From positions 1-37,924 of the forward strand of contig JAPFDX010000035.1 in the NCBI GenBank assembly GCA_026168605.1: a stretch of DNA of 37,924 nucleotides. Direction: 5' to 3'. Made by a program: the position numbers and the translations under genes. The DNA comes from Roseburia sp. (GTDB taxonomy: Bacteria > Bacillota > Clostridia > Lachnospirales > Lachnospiraceae). Positions 1 through 8,021 of this stretch are shown piece by piece (the first letter of the stretch is position 1; every line of letters starts with the position of its first letter). The notes beneath the pieces were generated by a model. That model was not told the DNA's origin. It was given only the letters and a program-made list of their open reading frames with translations, and did no database searches.

Positions 1-170
1 GCTTTTTTCTGGTTTTTACCAGAATTTACTGTTTTAAGGTTCTTCTGTCTTTCAACAGAAGAGTCCGTCTGTAAAATAAAATTTATCTGACAGCCTGAAA
101 TCTCATGAAGAAAACGTTGTTTTCTTCTAATGCAAACCTATGGTTTGCCAATTCAGCTTTGCTGAATTTT
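1..170 (-). other. Run of five short hairpins, probable rRNA operon leader
   Basis: Five perfect inverted repeats follow one another: arms 7-13/18-24, 41-48/55-62, 107-114/120-127, 132-138/142-148 and 151-157/161-167. They lie downstream, on the minus strand, of two very strong tandem promoters and contain no convincing reading frame. A structured non-coding stretch after tandem consensus promoters is what the leader of a 16S rRNA gene looks like in Firmicutes. The rRNA itself would begin off the left edge, so the assignment is inference. Confidence 0.55.
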
Positions 171-248
171 GAATCTTTCAAGGTCTGTTCACTGTTCAGT
201 TATCAATGTGCTTTTCTGTTGTCCTCCGTTCTCGGCGACAGCTTATTT

Positions 249-277
249 ACTATATCACTTTGAACCGGATTTGTCAA
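249..277 (-). promoter_or_regulatory. Strong promoter P2 (probable rRNA promoter)
   Basis: On the minus strand TTGACA (272-277) and TATAGT (249-254) are separated by exactly 17 bp. It is the second of two near-identical promoters facing the hairpin-rich leader. Both are preceded by GTTG just upstream of the -35 box. Confidence 0.8.
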
Positions 278-354
278 CAACTTTTTTTATTTTCTTGCAA
301 CTCTTTAAGTCAGTTGCTTGTTGTCGAACTTTTATCTCAAGTGACAACTCATTT

Positions 355-383
355 ATATTATCACGTTTAAGAACTAATGTCAA
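355..383 (-). promoter_or_regulatory. Strong promoter P1 (probable rRNA promoter)
   Basis: On the minus strand TTGACA (378-383) and TAATAT (355-360) are separated by 17 bp. With P2, about 106 bp downstream, it forms a tandem pair typical of rRNA operons. No gene lies between the pair and the left edge, so the target is probably rRNA outside the window. Confidence 0.75.
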
Positions 384-429
384 CAACTTTTTCAGAAAAA
401 AATTGAACAATTCATATTTTCAAATAAAG

Positions 430-518
430 CGGAGAAGGAGGGATTTGAACCCTCGCGCCGGTTGACCCGACCTATACCCTTAGCAGGGGCACCTCTTCGG
501 CCACTTGAGTACTTCTCC
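430..518 (-). tRNA. tRNA-Ser (anticodon GCU)
   Basis: The minus strand folds into a class II tRNA. The acceptor stem GGAGAAG/CTTCTCC lies at 512-518 and 431-437, and the discriminator base is G. The anticodon arm is TGCCC-CTGCTAA-GGGTA, giving anticodon GCT. A long variable arm and a T arm with GGTTCAAATCC follow, as expected for serine tRNA. The 3' CCA is not encoded. It lies between its own promoter and the tandem rRNA-type promoters. Confidence 0.95.
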
Positions 519-570
519 AAAGTTCTTATCTGACAATATGATATTGTTCTGCGTGTGTAACGCATAGATA

Positions 571-599
571 ATAATACTAAAGGTTTTGCCTTTTGTCAA
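571..599 (-). promoter_or_regulatory. Promoter of tRNA-Ser
   Basis: On the minus strand TTGACA (594-599) and TATTAT (571-576) are separated by 17 bp, about 55 bp upstream of the tRNA 5' end. A short inverted repeat (ACAATAT-g-ATATTGT) lies between the promoter and the tRNA. Confidence 0.75.
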
Positions 600-653
600 T
601 CACATTATTCAAATTTTTTATTTTTCTTTATTTGAAGTGGATTTTCTCTTATT

Positions 654-1580
654 TTATGGGAGCGGGTGTCCTGCCGCCAGATAGAGTCTGTACCACTCTT
701 CCCTGGTGAGTTCTGTTTTTTCTGCTTCCAGGATTTCCTTTAAACGTTTTTCGCTGGATGTCCCTGCAACGATCTGCATTCCGGCGGGATGGCGCAGAAT
801 CCATGCTGCGGCGATTGCCGTGTCCGTCACGCCGTATTTTTCTTTTAATATAGAAATTTCCCGGTTCAATGGAGCATACGCCTCATTTCCAAGGAAGCAC
901 CCCTGCCAGTCCGGCATCTGAAATGGTGACCATGCCTGAATGGTAATGTCGTGCAGGCGGCAGTAGTCGAGCACGCTGCCATCGCGGTCGGTTGCTCCGT
1001 CTGTCTCCATGTTTACCTCTATGCCGTTTGCTACCATATTAGAGACCGGAATGGAGTACTGGAGCTGGTTGATGTGCAGGGGCTGTCTCACATATTTTTT
1101 CAGAAGCTCTATCTGCATCGGCTTATGGTTTGATACACCAAAATAACGCACCTTTCCACTTTTTTCCAACTCGTCAAACGCCGCCGCAACCTCCTCGGGT
1201 TCTACGAGGGCATCCGGACGGTGCAGAAGAAGGATATCCAGATATTCTGTCTGAAGTCTCTTTAGGATTCCATCCACGGAATCAATGATATGTTCTCTGG
1301 ACAGATCATAGTATCCCTTGCGGATTCCACATTTTGACTGAAGAATGAGATCTTCGCGTCGCAAGGATGTGTCGCCGGAAACTGCTGCACCGAACAGTTC
1401 CTCGCTTTTCCCTGCGCCGTAAATATCCGCATGGTCAAAAAAATTTGTCCCGTTTTCCACAGCGGTGTGGATAAAATGGTTCATTTCCTGCACAGAAAAC
1501 TCTGACAGTCGCATACAGCCCACGATCACCGCAGGCGTTTTCATTCCGGTTGTTCCCAATCTGATTTGTTTTTGTGGCAT
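654..1580 (-). CDS. Aldo/keto reductase family oxidoreductase
   Basis: The protein (308 aa) is a single-domain TIM-barrel aldo/keto reductase that should use NAD(P)H to reduce aldehydes or ketones. The family's catalytic tetrad is visible: Asp and Tyr in HADIYGAGKSEE, Lys in LQSKCGI and His in LLLHRPD. The C-terminal cofactor-binding part reads AGTSSEKRLKEIL. I chose the second ATG because AAGGAG lies 8-9 nt before it; the first ATG, six bases upstream, sits almost on the ribosome site. It is the last gene of the fumarase operon, 11 nt after the beta subunit. The true substrate cannot be read from sequence. Confidence 0.9.
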   Translation of the reverse strand: MPQKQIRLGTTGMKTPAVIVGCMRLSEFSVQEMNHFIHTAVENGTNFFDHADIYGAGKSEELFGAAVSGDTSLRREDLILQSKCGIRKGYYDLSREHIIDSVDGILKRLQTEYLDILLLHRPDALVEPEEVAAAFDELEKSGKVRYFGVSNHKPMQIELLKKYVRQPLHINQLQYSIPVSNMVANGIEVNMETDGATDRDGSVLDYCRLHDITIQAWSPFQMPDWQGCFLGNEAYAPLNREISILKEKYGVTDTAIAAAWILRHPAGMQIVAGTSSEKRLKEILEAEKTELTREEWYRLYLAAGHPLP

Positions 1581-1591
1581 ACCCATTCTCC

Positions 1592-2146
1592 TTATTCTAT
1601 CGTGCAGTATTCCCTGATCGCCGTCTCATAGAGGTTGTTCCCCTCACAGTCAATCACCACGACCGCCGGGAAGTTTTCCACCTCAAGTTTGCGGACTGCC
1701 TCGGCGCCGAGGTCTTCGTAACAGATAAGTTCTGATTTTTTGATACATTTGGAGAGCAGTGCGCCCGCGCCGCCGACTGCGGCGAAATAGACGGCATGGT
1801 TGCGCACGATGGCGTCAATAACTTCCCTTGTCCGTTTTCCTTTTCCAATCATGGCTTTTTGTCCGAGATCCAAAAGCGCCGGGGCATATTTATCCATGCG
1901 GGATGCGGTGGTGGGTCCGGCGGAGCCGATGGGACGTCCTTCGCGTGCCGGAGAAGGTCCCATATAGTAAATCGTGGCATCCCGGATGTCGATCGGGAGC
2001 TCCTCCCCCTTTGCGAGAGCCTCTGCCATACGCTTGTGGGCGGCGTCGCGCGCTACATAGATGGTTCCGGTAAGGTAGACATAGTCACCAGCCTTTAAAT
2101 CTCTTGTCGTAGTTTCCGTGATCGGCGTTTTGATATACTTCTCCAT
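1592..2146 (-). CDS. Class I fumarate hydratase, beta subunit
   Basis: This 184-aa protein matches the beta (C-terminal) subunit of the two-subunit, iron-sulfur, oxygen-sensitive class I fumarase / L(+)-tartrate dehydratase family. It reads GDYVYLTGTIYVARDAAHKRM near the start, then GPTTASRMD and a conserved IGKG. With the alpha subunit it interconverts fumarate and malate in the cytoplasm. The length is normal for a stand-alone beta chain. Its start is 3 nt after the nicotinamidase-like gene. The alpha subunit lies one gene upstream, not directly adjacent, which is unusual. Specificity for fumarate over tartrate is inferred from family and lineage. Confidence 0.9.
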   Translation of the reverse strand: MEKYIKTPITETTTRDLKAGDYVYLTGTIYVARDAAHKRMAEALAKGEELPIDIRDATIYYMGPSPAREGRPIGSAGPTTASRMDKYAPALLDLGQKAMIGKGKRTREVIDAIVRNHAVYFAAVGGAGALLSKCIKKSELICYEDLGAEAVRKLEVENFPAVVVIDCEGNNLYETAIREYCTIE

Positions 2147-2149
2147 CCT

Positions 2150-2677
2150 CTATTCCTCATTCTCAACCGAAATCTGACATACCTGCATCGCTTTTAGCGC
2201 AGTGTGGTGGCTCTCCGGCGTGACGCCCGCACAGCACGATGCATCCACGATGATCTTTGTTTCCGGCAAAAATGCCTTTGCCAGCAGCGCGTTGGAAATG
2301 ACGCAGATATCCGTGCACAGTCCGACCAGTGTCACAGAGGCAACCGTTTCTTTTTCGTTTTCTGCTGTAAGCAGCGCCGCCAGTTCGGATGAGCCAAAGG
2401 TTACCTTGTCAACGGGTTGTTCTTTACAGTAATCCCGGAGCGCATCGCAGATCTGCCAGCCTTCTGTCCCACGAATACAGTGCGGAACGGGAAGATTTTT
2501 TCCTTCCTGCGTCTCCATATAGTTTTCCTCGTGTGTGTCTCTTGTAAAAATGACCCTGCCGTAAAAATTGCGGATTTTCTCTGCAACCTTCGGCACGATC
2601 GCCTGCGCCTCGGCAGTTCCAAGCGCCCCATCAATAAAGTCATTCTGCATATCTACAACGATCAGTATATTCTGCAT
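2150..2677 (-). CDS. Nicotinamidase-like cysteine hydrolase (isochorismatase family)
   Basis: A 175-aa isochorismatase-fold hydrolase. The catalytic Asp is in VVDMQNDF near residue 10, Lys in DKVTFGSSEL and the nucleophilic Cys in LVGLCTDICV. The DTHEENY segment and a following PHC supply the Asp-His-His metal ligands of nicotinamidases, which points to a PncA-like amidase (nicotinamide to nicotinate, NAD salvage) over an isochorismatase. The start ATG is preceded by AAAGGATGG and falls 26 nt after the fumarase alpha stop; a longer reading would overlap that gene. It sits between the two fumarase subunit genes. The substrate is inferred. Confidence 0.85.
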   Translation of the reverse strand: MQNILIVVDMQNDFIDGALGTAEAQAIVPKVAEKIRNFYGRVIFTRDTHEENYMETQEGKNLPVPHCIRGTEGWQICDALRDYCKEQPVDKVTFGSSELAALLTAENEKETVASVTLVGLCTDICVISNALLAKAFLPETKIIVDASCCAGVTPESHHTALKAMQVCQISVENEE

Positions 2678-2703
2678 ACGATTTCCATCCTTTCGTCTAC
2701 TTT

Positions 2704-3549
2704 TTATAATTCCCTCACCACATGACGGTTGACATGGCAACAGATATTTACGGCTACCGGAAGTCCGGCGATGTGGGTTGGGTAGGTTTCAATGTTGACG
2801 GCAAGCGCTGTCGTCGTGCCGCCCAGTCCGCCCGGTCCGATGCCAAGGCGGTTTATTTTTTCCAGCAGTTCCACTTCCATTTCCCTGATGTGGGGAATGT
2901 CCGAATGTTCATCCACCGGTCTTGTGAGCGCGTGTTTTGCCATAAGCGCGCATTTTTCAAATGTTCCCCCGATTCCGACGCCGACGACCATCGGCGGGCA
3001 GGCATTTGGTCCGGCGTCTTTTACCGCCGTGAGAATTGCCTGTTTCACACCATCCGCTCCGTCGGACGGCTTCAACATAAAGATGCGGCTCATGTTTTCA
3101 CTGCCAAATCCTTTCGGGGCTAACGTGATCTTCACCTTATCGCCGGGCACGATCGAATAGTGGATCACTGCCGGAGTATTGTCCTTTGTATTTTCACGGA
3201 TCAGCGGATCGCCAACCACGGATTTCCGCAGAAATCCCTCCTCATAGCCGAGGCGGACTCCCTCGTTCACGGCGTCCCCGATTGCTTTTCCCTCGAAATG
3301 TACCTCCTGCCCGACTTCTAGAAAAATCACAGCCATGCCTGTGTCCTGGCAGATCGGTATCCTCTCCTCATCCGCAATCCTTAAGTTCTCCTGAAGCTGG
3401 TTTAAGATTTTCCTGCCAAGCTCCGATTTCTCGGTACATACCGCCTCTTTCATCGCCCTGTCCATGTCCGGCGACAGATAATGGTTTGCCTCGATACACA
3501 TTTCTCTGATCTGGTCTGTGACCTGCTCCGTCAAAATTGTCCGAATCAT
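2704..3549 (-). CDS. Class I fumarate hydratase, alpha subunit
   Basis: At 281 aa this is the catalytic, 4Fe-4S-carrying alpha subunit of class I fumarase. Candidate cluster cysteines are in PICQDTGMAV, PNACPPMVVG and GGTFEKC. The glycine-rich GIGPGGLGGTTTAL and the C-terminal HVNRH motif are typical of the family. It acts with the beta chain encoded two genes downstream. Its ATG overlaps the stop of the upstream membrane protein gene (ATGA), so the two are translationally coupled. Confidence 0.93.
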   Translation of the reverse strand: MIRTILTEQVTDQIREMCIEANHYLSPDMDRAMKEAVCTEKSELGRKILNQLQENLRIADEERIPICQDTGMAVIFLEVGQEVHFEGKAIGDAVNEGVRLGYEEGFLRKSVVGDPLIRENTKDNTPAVIHYSIVPGDKVKITLAPKGFGSENMSRIFMLKPSDGADGVKQAILTAVKDAGPNACPPMVVGVGIGGTFEKCALMAKHALTRPVDEHSDIPHIREMEVELLEKINRLGIGPGGLGGTTTALAVNIETYPTHIAGLPVAVNICCHVNRHVVREL

Positions 3550-4442
3550 TTGTCCTCTCCTTCTCTGCGCTTTCTGAATGTCTGAAAGTGAAGCCTATAT
3601 TTCTCGAGCATCTCATTGTTGTCACGGGATTTCATATCCGGGAACGCGCGAAGCAAACGGTGGAATCCCTTGTGTTTCTCTGCAAAAAGTTTTTCGTACT
3701 TCTCACGCAGTTCTGCGAGTTGTCTCTGTTTCTCCTCATGCGCATCTAAAATTCTCGCGCGTGTCGTCTCTGTTGTCTCGGTGATCTTATCGATCAGCTC
3801 TGCGTGGCTCTCCTGAAACTGCTCGGATTTTTCCATAATGTCAGATACATTCTCATAGATGTTCTCTCCGATTTCATCGGACAGACGGTGAATGGATGCT
3901 GCCAGTTCATCCATGACCTTCAAATGCCTGTTGAATTTCAAAATGGTCGATACGGTAATACAGCAATCCGTGATAAAAATCCCCATCAGAACCACAAGTA
4001 AAAACACACCCACCCAGAATGGGATCCACGTGATGATTTTGTAAATCGCAGGATGCACGATTTTCATGACAAAGGTGCAGGCAAGTCCCCATAAAATTGA
4101 AAATTTGAGGCAGATATATCCCTTGACGTTAAACGGCGTATCGGAGTAATCCCACCATTTGTTGTGAAAAACTTTTTCCAGAACGTAGCCTGTGATAAAT
4201 TCCAGCGTTGTCGTCAATACGACCGATCCCACAAAAAGGAGCAGAAGATTTTCTTTTAACGGGGTGAGGACCGTCACCACGATGACAACCCCACACCCGT
4301 AAATCGGACAGTATGGTCCATTCAAAAATCCGCGGTTCACAAATTTTCCCGTGTCAAGCGCAGCGTACGATACCTCCGTACACCAGCCGATAAACGCATA
4401 AATGATAAAAATCCATACAAGTTCATAAAAATTCTGCGGCAT
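3546..4442 (-). CDS. Putative ABC transporter permease, CmpB-like membrane protein
   Basis: This 298-aa protein starts with FYELVWIFIIYAFIGWCTEV and has about five hydrophobic segments in its first 170 residues. The GWCTEVSY and RGFLNGPYCPIYG patterns are typical of the PF06541 family, annotated as a putative CmpB-type ABC transporter family. The last 120 residues are hydrophilic and helical, with coiled-coil-like EKQRQLAELREKYEKL, and probably lie in the cytoplasm. No ATPase partner is adjacent, so a transport role is unproven. It is the first gene of the fumarase operon; AGAGGA lies just before its ATG. Confidence 0.75.
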   Translation of the reverse strand: MPQNFYELVWIFIIYAFIGWCTEVSYAALDTGKFVNRGFLNGPYCPIYGCGVVIVVTVLTPLKENLLLLFVGSVVLTTTLEFITGYVLEKVFHNKWWDYSDTPFNVKGYICLKFSILWGLACTFVMKIVHPAIYKIITWIPFWVGVFLLVVLMGIFITDCCITVSTILKFNRHLKVMDELAASIHRLSDEIGENIYENVSDIMEKSEQFQESHAELIDKITETTETTRARILDAHEEKQRQLAELREKYEKLFAEKHKGFHRLLRAFPDMKSRDNNEMLEKYRLHFQTFRKRREGEDK

Positions 4443-4464
4443 ATGTATTCCTCTTTCTTTCTAC

Positions 4465-4506
4465 AAAAAAGCAATGGCTAGATTTATTATAGTCCATTGC
4501 TTTTTT
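4465..4506. terminator. Near-symmetric terminator hairpin with an embedded promoter
   Basis: Perfect 13-bp arms (4465-4477 and 4494-4506) made of A6-GCAATGG and CCATTGC-T6 give a hairpin with a T-tract in both directions. It sits between the ABC exporter genes and the CmpB-like gene and should end transcription of the exporter operon. A promoter for the next operon overlaps it (separate entry). Confidence 0.75.
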
Positions 4507-4514
4507 CGATACAA
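4486..4514 (-). promoter_or_regulatory. Promoter of the fumarase operon, inside the terminator
   Basis: On the minus strand TTGTAT (4509-4514) and a perfect TATAAT (4486-4491) are separated by 17 bp. The -10 box occupies the loop of the terminator hairpin, and most of the spacer is one hairpin arm. It is about 45 bp upstream of the CmpB-like start codon. Confidence 0.65.
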
Positions 4515-4523
4515 TCTTAAATT

Positions 4524-6125
4524 TTACAGAATGTCTGACATACGTTCCGTTTCCGCTCTTGCGGCAGGCGTTAATTTACAGATTTTGTTACAGTATTTGA
4601 GATTATCCAGCCGGTGTGTGATGAGGAAAATGATCTTGTCTTTCTTTTCAAAAACCGGCTCTAAAATTTTCCGCTCGGTCTCGCTGTCTAGAGAGCTGGT
4701 CGGCTCGTCCAAAACAAGAATCTCGGCGTCCTCGGTGTAGAGTCTTGCAAGCGCGATCCGCTGCTTGTCTCCGCCGGAGAGATTGTTTCCGTTTTCCAGG
4801 ATCGTCCTTCCGTTCAGACTTCCGTTCTGTTTAAACTTGTCGAGAAATTCCAGTCTCTCGTAGCTTTCCTCCTCTCCCTTTTCCCTGCCAAAGCAAAGGC
4901 TGTCGTACAGTTCCCCGGTGATGATCGGAACATTTTGTGAGTAGTAGGAGATTTTCTTTCTGAAATCTGCATTATCGTATTCCTCGAGCGGTATCCCGTT
5001 TATTTTTATCCCGTAATTCTGTTCCCAGAACTTCATCACAGACTTCATCAAGGTCGTCTTTCCGCAGCCGGATTCGCCGATGATCCCAATGACGTCTCCT
5101 TTTTCTGCCTCTATATGAATATCCTTTGACAGAAGATACCCATCCGCTGTACGAAGTTCGTCCAGATCGATCGTTACCTGATCGACATGATCCAGTTTCT
5201 GCTCCCCGCTCTTTTCCTGATTCTCATCGAGAAGATTTAAAAATTCTTTCGAAGCCTTGATCTCCCTCAAATCAAGATTTACCCCGACAATGCACATGAC
5301 GGCGGGCAGGAAGTAGGACATTAAGATCGAAATCGTGAAAATATCGCTCAGTCCGGTTTTTCCCTGCAAAAAGAGATAAAAGGAAAAAATAAGAATGACA
5401 TTCTGTGCAAACATATTGAAAAAGTTGATAATTTCATTCATTCCGCTTGCAAACAAGTTGACCTTCATCGTCAAGTGCTCGATTTTTTCCAGATGCCTTT
5501 CGAGGATTCCGTTTAGCCTGCTGTTGTCATCATTTTGTTTGATGAAGTCCACCTGCTCCGCAATCTGGTAGATATCTTTCCGTTCCTTTGGAATGACGCG
5601 CTGCATTTCCCCGGATTTTTTCAACAGCTCCTTATTCAGCATATAAAAACCGAGGATGTTCAGAACAAGGATAAACAACATCACGAAAAACATCACCGCA
5701 TTGATCGTGACGGAGTATGTAAGGATCAGCGTGATCATCACAGCCTTGGAAATCAGGATGGGAACGGAGCGCACATAAAGGTTAGAAAAAGCGATCACCG
5801 TAGAATCCGCCCGCTCCACGAGGTAGGTCGTCCCATACCGGATCAGGGAATCGTACTTCATACGAAATATTTTCTGATAGATTTCCCTCGAAAGTGCCTT
5901 TTTATATTTTTTCATGAGGTGAAGCTCGATAAAAATATAGACGACCTGAAGCACGATCTCAAGTAGCATAAATACCATGAGAAACGTGATAATGGTGTTG
6001 GAAAATTCCACCTTTCCGTTGATGATCTCATTAACCGTGACCGGAATAAAAAAGACGATCAGGTCGATAAAGATTCGGAAGATGATTAAAATAGTTTCTC
6101 TTGTGATGTAATGTTTATCTCTTAT
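4524..6125 (-). CDS. ABC exporter half-molecule (membrane and ATPase domains), probable AUA start
   Basis: The protein combines an N-terminal membrane domain (about 300 aa) with a C-terminal ATPase carrying Walker A GESGCGKTT, signature LSGGDKQ, Walker B EILVLDEP and the H-loop ITHRLDN. The first GTG, at 6011, would remove the first membrane helix. The frame stays open upstream and encodes a hydrophobic helix (ILIIFRIFIDLIVFFIPV), but contains no ATG, GTG or TTG. An ATA codon at 6123-6125 overlaps the stop of the upstream gene as ATAA and lies 7 nt after GGGGAG, exactly where a coupled start is expected. From there the protein is 533 aa, near normal for such exporters. It probably pairs with the upstream half-transporter; the cargo is unknown. 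Confidence 0.82.
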   Translation of the reverse strand: MRDKHYITRETILIIFRIFIDLIVFFIPVTVNEIINGKVEFSNTIITFLMVFMLLEIVLQVVYIFIELHLMKKYKKALSREIYQKIFRMKYDSLIRYGTTYLVERADSTVIAFSNLYVRSVPILISKAVMITLILTYSVTINAVMFFVMLFILVLNILGFYMLNKELLKKSGEMQRVIPKERKDIYQIAEQVDFIKQNDDNSRLNGILERHLEKIEHLTMKVNLFASGMNEIINFFNMFAQNVILIFSFYLFLQGKTGLSDIFTISILMSYFLPAVMCIVGVNLDLREIKASKEFLNLLDENQEKSGEQKLDHVDQVTIDLDELRTADGYLLSKDIHIEAEKGDVIGIIGESGCGKTTLMKSVMKFWEQNYGIKINGIPLEEYDNADFRKKISYYSQNVPIITGELYDSLCFGREKGEEESYERLEFLDKFKQNGSLNGRTILENGNNLSGGDKQRIALARLYTEDAEILVLDEPTSSLDSETERKILEPVFEKKDKIIFLITHRLDNLKYCNKICKLTPAARAETERMSDIL

Positions 6126-7822
6126 TGGCAGTTCTCCCCATTCTGAAGCTGGTACATCCTGTAATATGTCCCGTGTCTATCTATCAATTCCTCAAATGTT
6201 CCCGTTTCCTCCACTTTTCCCTGACCAATGACAAAAATACCATCGCATTTTCTCATATTTTCTTCATTGTAGTGGTGCGTAACCATGATCACTGTGATAT
6301 CCTGCGTGTCGACAATCGTTTTCTCAATCTGGTATGCAAGCTGATTATCAAGGCTTGCCGTCGCTTCATCAAGAATAAAGATCTTGCGCTGATATAAAAA
6401 TGCGCGCGCGATCGACATACGCTGACGCTCCCCTCCCGAGAGATTTGCGCCGTTTTCTTTGAGCATGGTATCAAGCCCGTTTTCCAGCCTCTCGTATACA
6501 TTCATCAGCCCCGCTTTCTGAATGGCAGCCATGATCTGCTCATCCGTAAAGTCTCTGTAAAGCGTAATGTTATTGCGGAAGGTGTCCTCAAATACATAGA
6601 CATTCTGCGGAATGACTGCAAAATTTTCCATCAGGCTTCTCTCGGAAATCTCTCCGCACTCTGTTCCGTCAAGACTGATGCTTCCCTCATAGTTATCATA
6701 ATAGCGCAGCAGCAACCTTGTTATGGTAGATTTTCCGCTGCCGCTCTCCCCGACAATCGCATATTTCTTATTCTTCTCAAAGGTGAGATCCACTCCCTTT
6801 AAAATTTCCTTTTCACTGCAGGGATAGGTAAATCTGACATTTTCAAATGTAATGTCCTGTTCTAAATCTGCCTGCTTGTCATTCTCCTCTGTTCCGGAAT
6901 CTTTTATCTCACCAAAAATCTTATCGCAGATACCCTTTCCGGCTTTTATCTCCACGATCGCATTGAGCGCGCCGTACATCGAGCCGCTGACACTGTTAAA
7001 GAGTGTTCCCATCACCACAAGCAGTGTGGCATTTAACTTATCTCCCATAATGAGAATACCGACAACCGCGAGAACCAGAAACTGCAGGCCCAACATCAAA
7101 CGATAGTCCAACATGGCAACATTCATCTTCGTTTTATCCAGATGAATTTTCTTTTTCATGACCACATCATTTTCTCTTCTATAATTTTTGATGATATTTT
7201 GTTCCATCTGGTAATTTTTGATCACCTCGAAACCGGAAAAGCAACTGTTTAACACGGTATTATGTACAGCGAGCTCACTCATATAGCTTTCATTCAGCCT
7301 TTCGAGGAGTTTGCGCGTCACAACCGGAAGAAACGTGGAGATCAGTCCTATGATAACCAGTAAAATACCAATAAATGTATTCTGGACAAATGCGTATGTC
7401 AGGGAAAATATACTTTCGCCCACCTGGAGAAAAAATATAAATGCAAAAGATATGCACTCTTCTACCACCTGCAGATCATTGTTAAAAATCGACAAATAGT
7501 AGCTTGTATTTTTTTCATAGTAAGCGGTCATGTTTTTCGAGATAATGGAGCGAAATAAATCCTGCCGGATGTCGTACATCACTTTGTTGAGAAAACGGTT
7601 TTTGACAAAACTGTAAAGAAATACCATCATACAGGTGACAGCCAGATAAACGACAGGGACGATCAAAAGCTGATAAGTGTCAGCATCAATTTCACCGAAT
7701 ACGATTTTCGATATGTGCTGCGTACAAATGGTCGTAAACACTCCCATAAAACCGAAAGCCACGGATACGATCAGATAGATCAGTGTGTTTAATTTGTTTT
7801 TGAAAATATATCTTTTTATCAT
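6122..7822 (-). CDS. ABC exporter half-molecule (membrane and ATPase domains)
   Basis: A 566-aa type IV ABC exporter subunit. Its membrane domain spans roughly residues 1-310. The ATPase domain has Walker A GESGSGKST, Q-loop VIPQNVYVFEDTF, signature LSGGERQRMS, Walker B KIFILDEATASLD and H-loop MVTHHYNEE. All catalytic residues, including the Walker B glutamate, are present. I chose the ATG preceded by AGAGGTG at 6 nt; an upstream GTG lies inside that ribosome site. It heads a two-gene operon and very likely forms a heterodimer with the next gene. Peptides, drugs or lipids are possible cargo; nothing nearby identifies it. Confidence 0.9.
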   Translation of the reverse strand: MIKRYIFKNKLNTLIYLIVSVAFGFMGVFTTICTQHISKIVFGEIDADTYQLLIVPVVYLAVTCMMVFLYSFVKNRFLNKVMYDIRQDLFRSIISKNMTAYYEKNTSYYLSIFNNDLQVVEECISFAFIFFLQVGESIFSLTYAFVQNTFIGILLVIIGLISTFLPVVTRKLLERLNESYMSELAVHNTVLNSCFSGFEVIKNYQMEQNIIKNYRRENDVVMKKKIHLDKTKMNVAMLDYRLMLGLQFLVLAVVGILIMGDKLNATLLVVMGTLFNSVSGSMYGALNAIVEIKAGKGICDKIFGEIKDSGTEENDKQADLEQDITFENVRFTYPCSEKEILKGVDLTFEKNKKYAIVGESGSGKSTITRLLLRYYDNYEGSISLDGTECGEISERSLMENFAVIPQNVYVFEDTFRNNITLYRDFTDEQIMAAIQKAGLMNVYERLENGLDTMLKENGANLSGGERQRMSIARAFLYQRKIFILDEATASLDNQLAYQIEKTIVDTQDITVIMVTHHYNEENMRKCDGIFVIGQGKVEETGTFEELIDRHGTYYRMYQLQNGENCQ

Positions 7823-7954
7823 ACGTTTCACCTCTTTATCAGAATTTTCTTTATATTATATAGACTGTTCAAAAAATATAAATAGTTCTGATCTAAGAGG
7901 TTTCTTATTCTGACTAAGTGGTATTGATTTTCCCACCAAGTGAGAATCCATAAT

Positions 7955-7990
7955 GATAAAACTGTCGCCCGATAGAAATCCTATCGGGCG
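7955..7990 (-). terminator. Rho-independent terminator after the small membrane protein gene
   Basis: On the minus strand a perfect 10-bp stem CGCCCGATAG / CTATCGGGCG (7966-7975 and 7981-7990) with a 5-nt loop is followed by ACAGTTTTAT. It lies about 30 bp beyond the stop of the membrane protein gene and before the exporter operon. Confidence 0.8.
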
Positions 7991-8021
7991 GCAACATTTG
8001 TCTTTATGAAGTTTTCTTTAC

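Noticed and set aside
169-465. Plus-strand frame of 98 codons near the left edge
   Set aside because: It runs across two minus-strand promoters and into the tRNA-Ser gene and has no ribosome site.
7840-7920. Promoter for the exporter operon
   Set aside because: TATAAT occurs in an AT-rich stretch, but no acceptable -35 lies 16-18 bp upstream; a promoter is likely here but I cannot place it.
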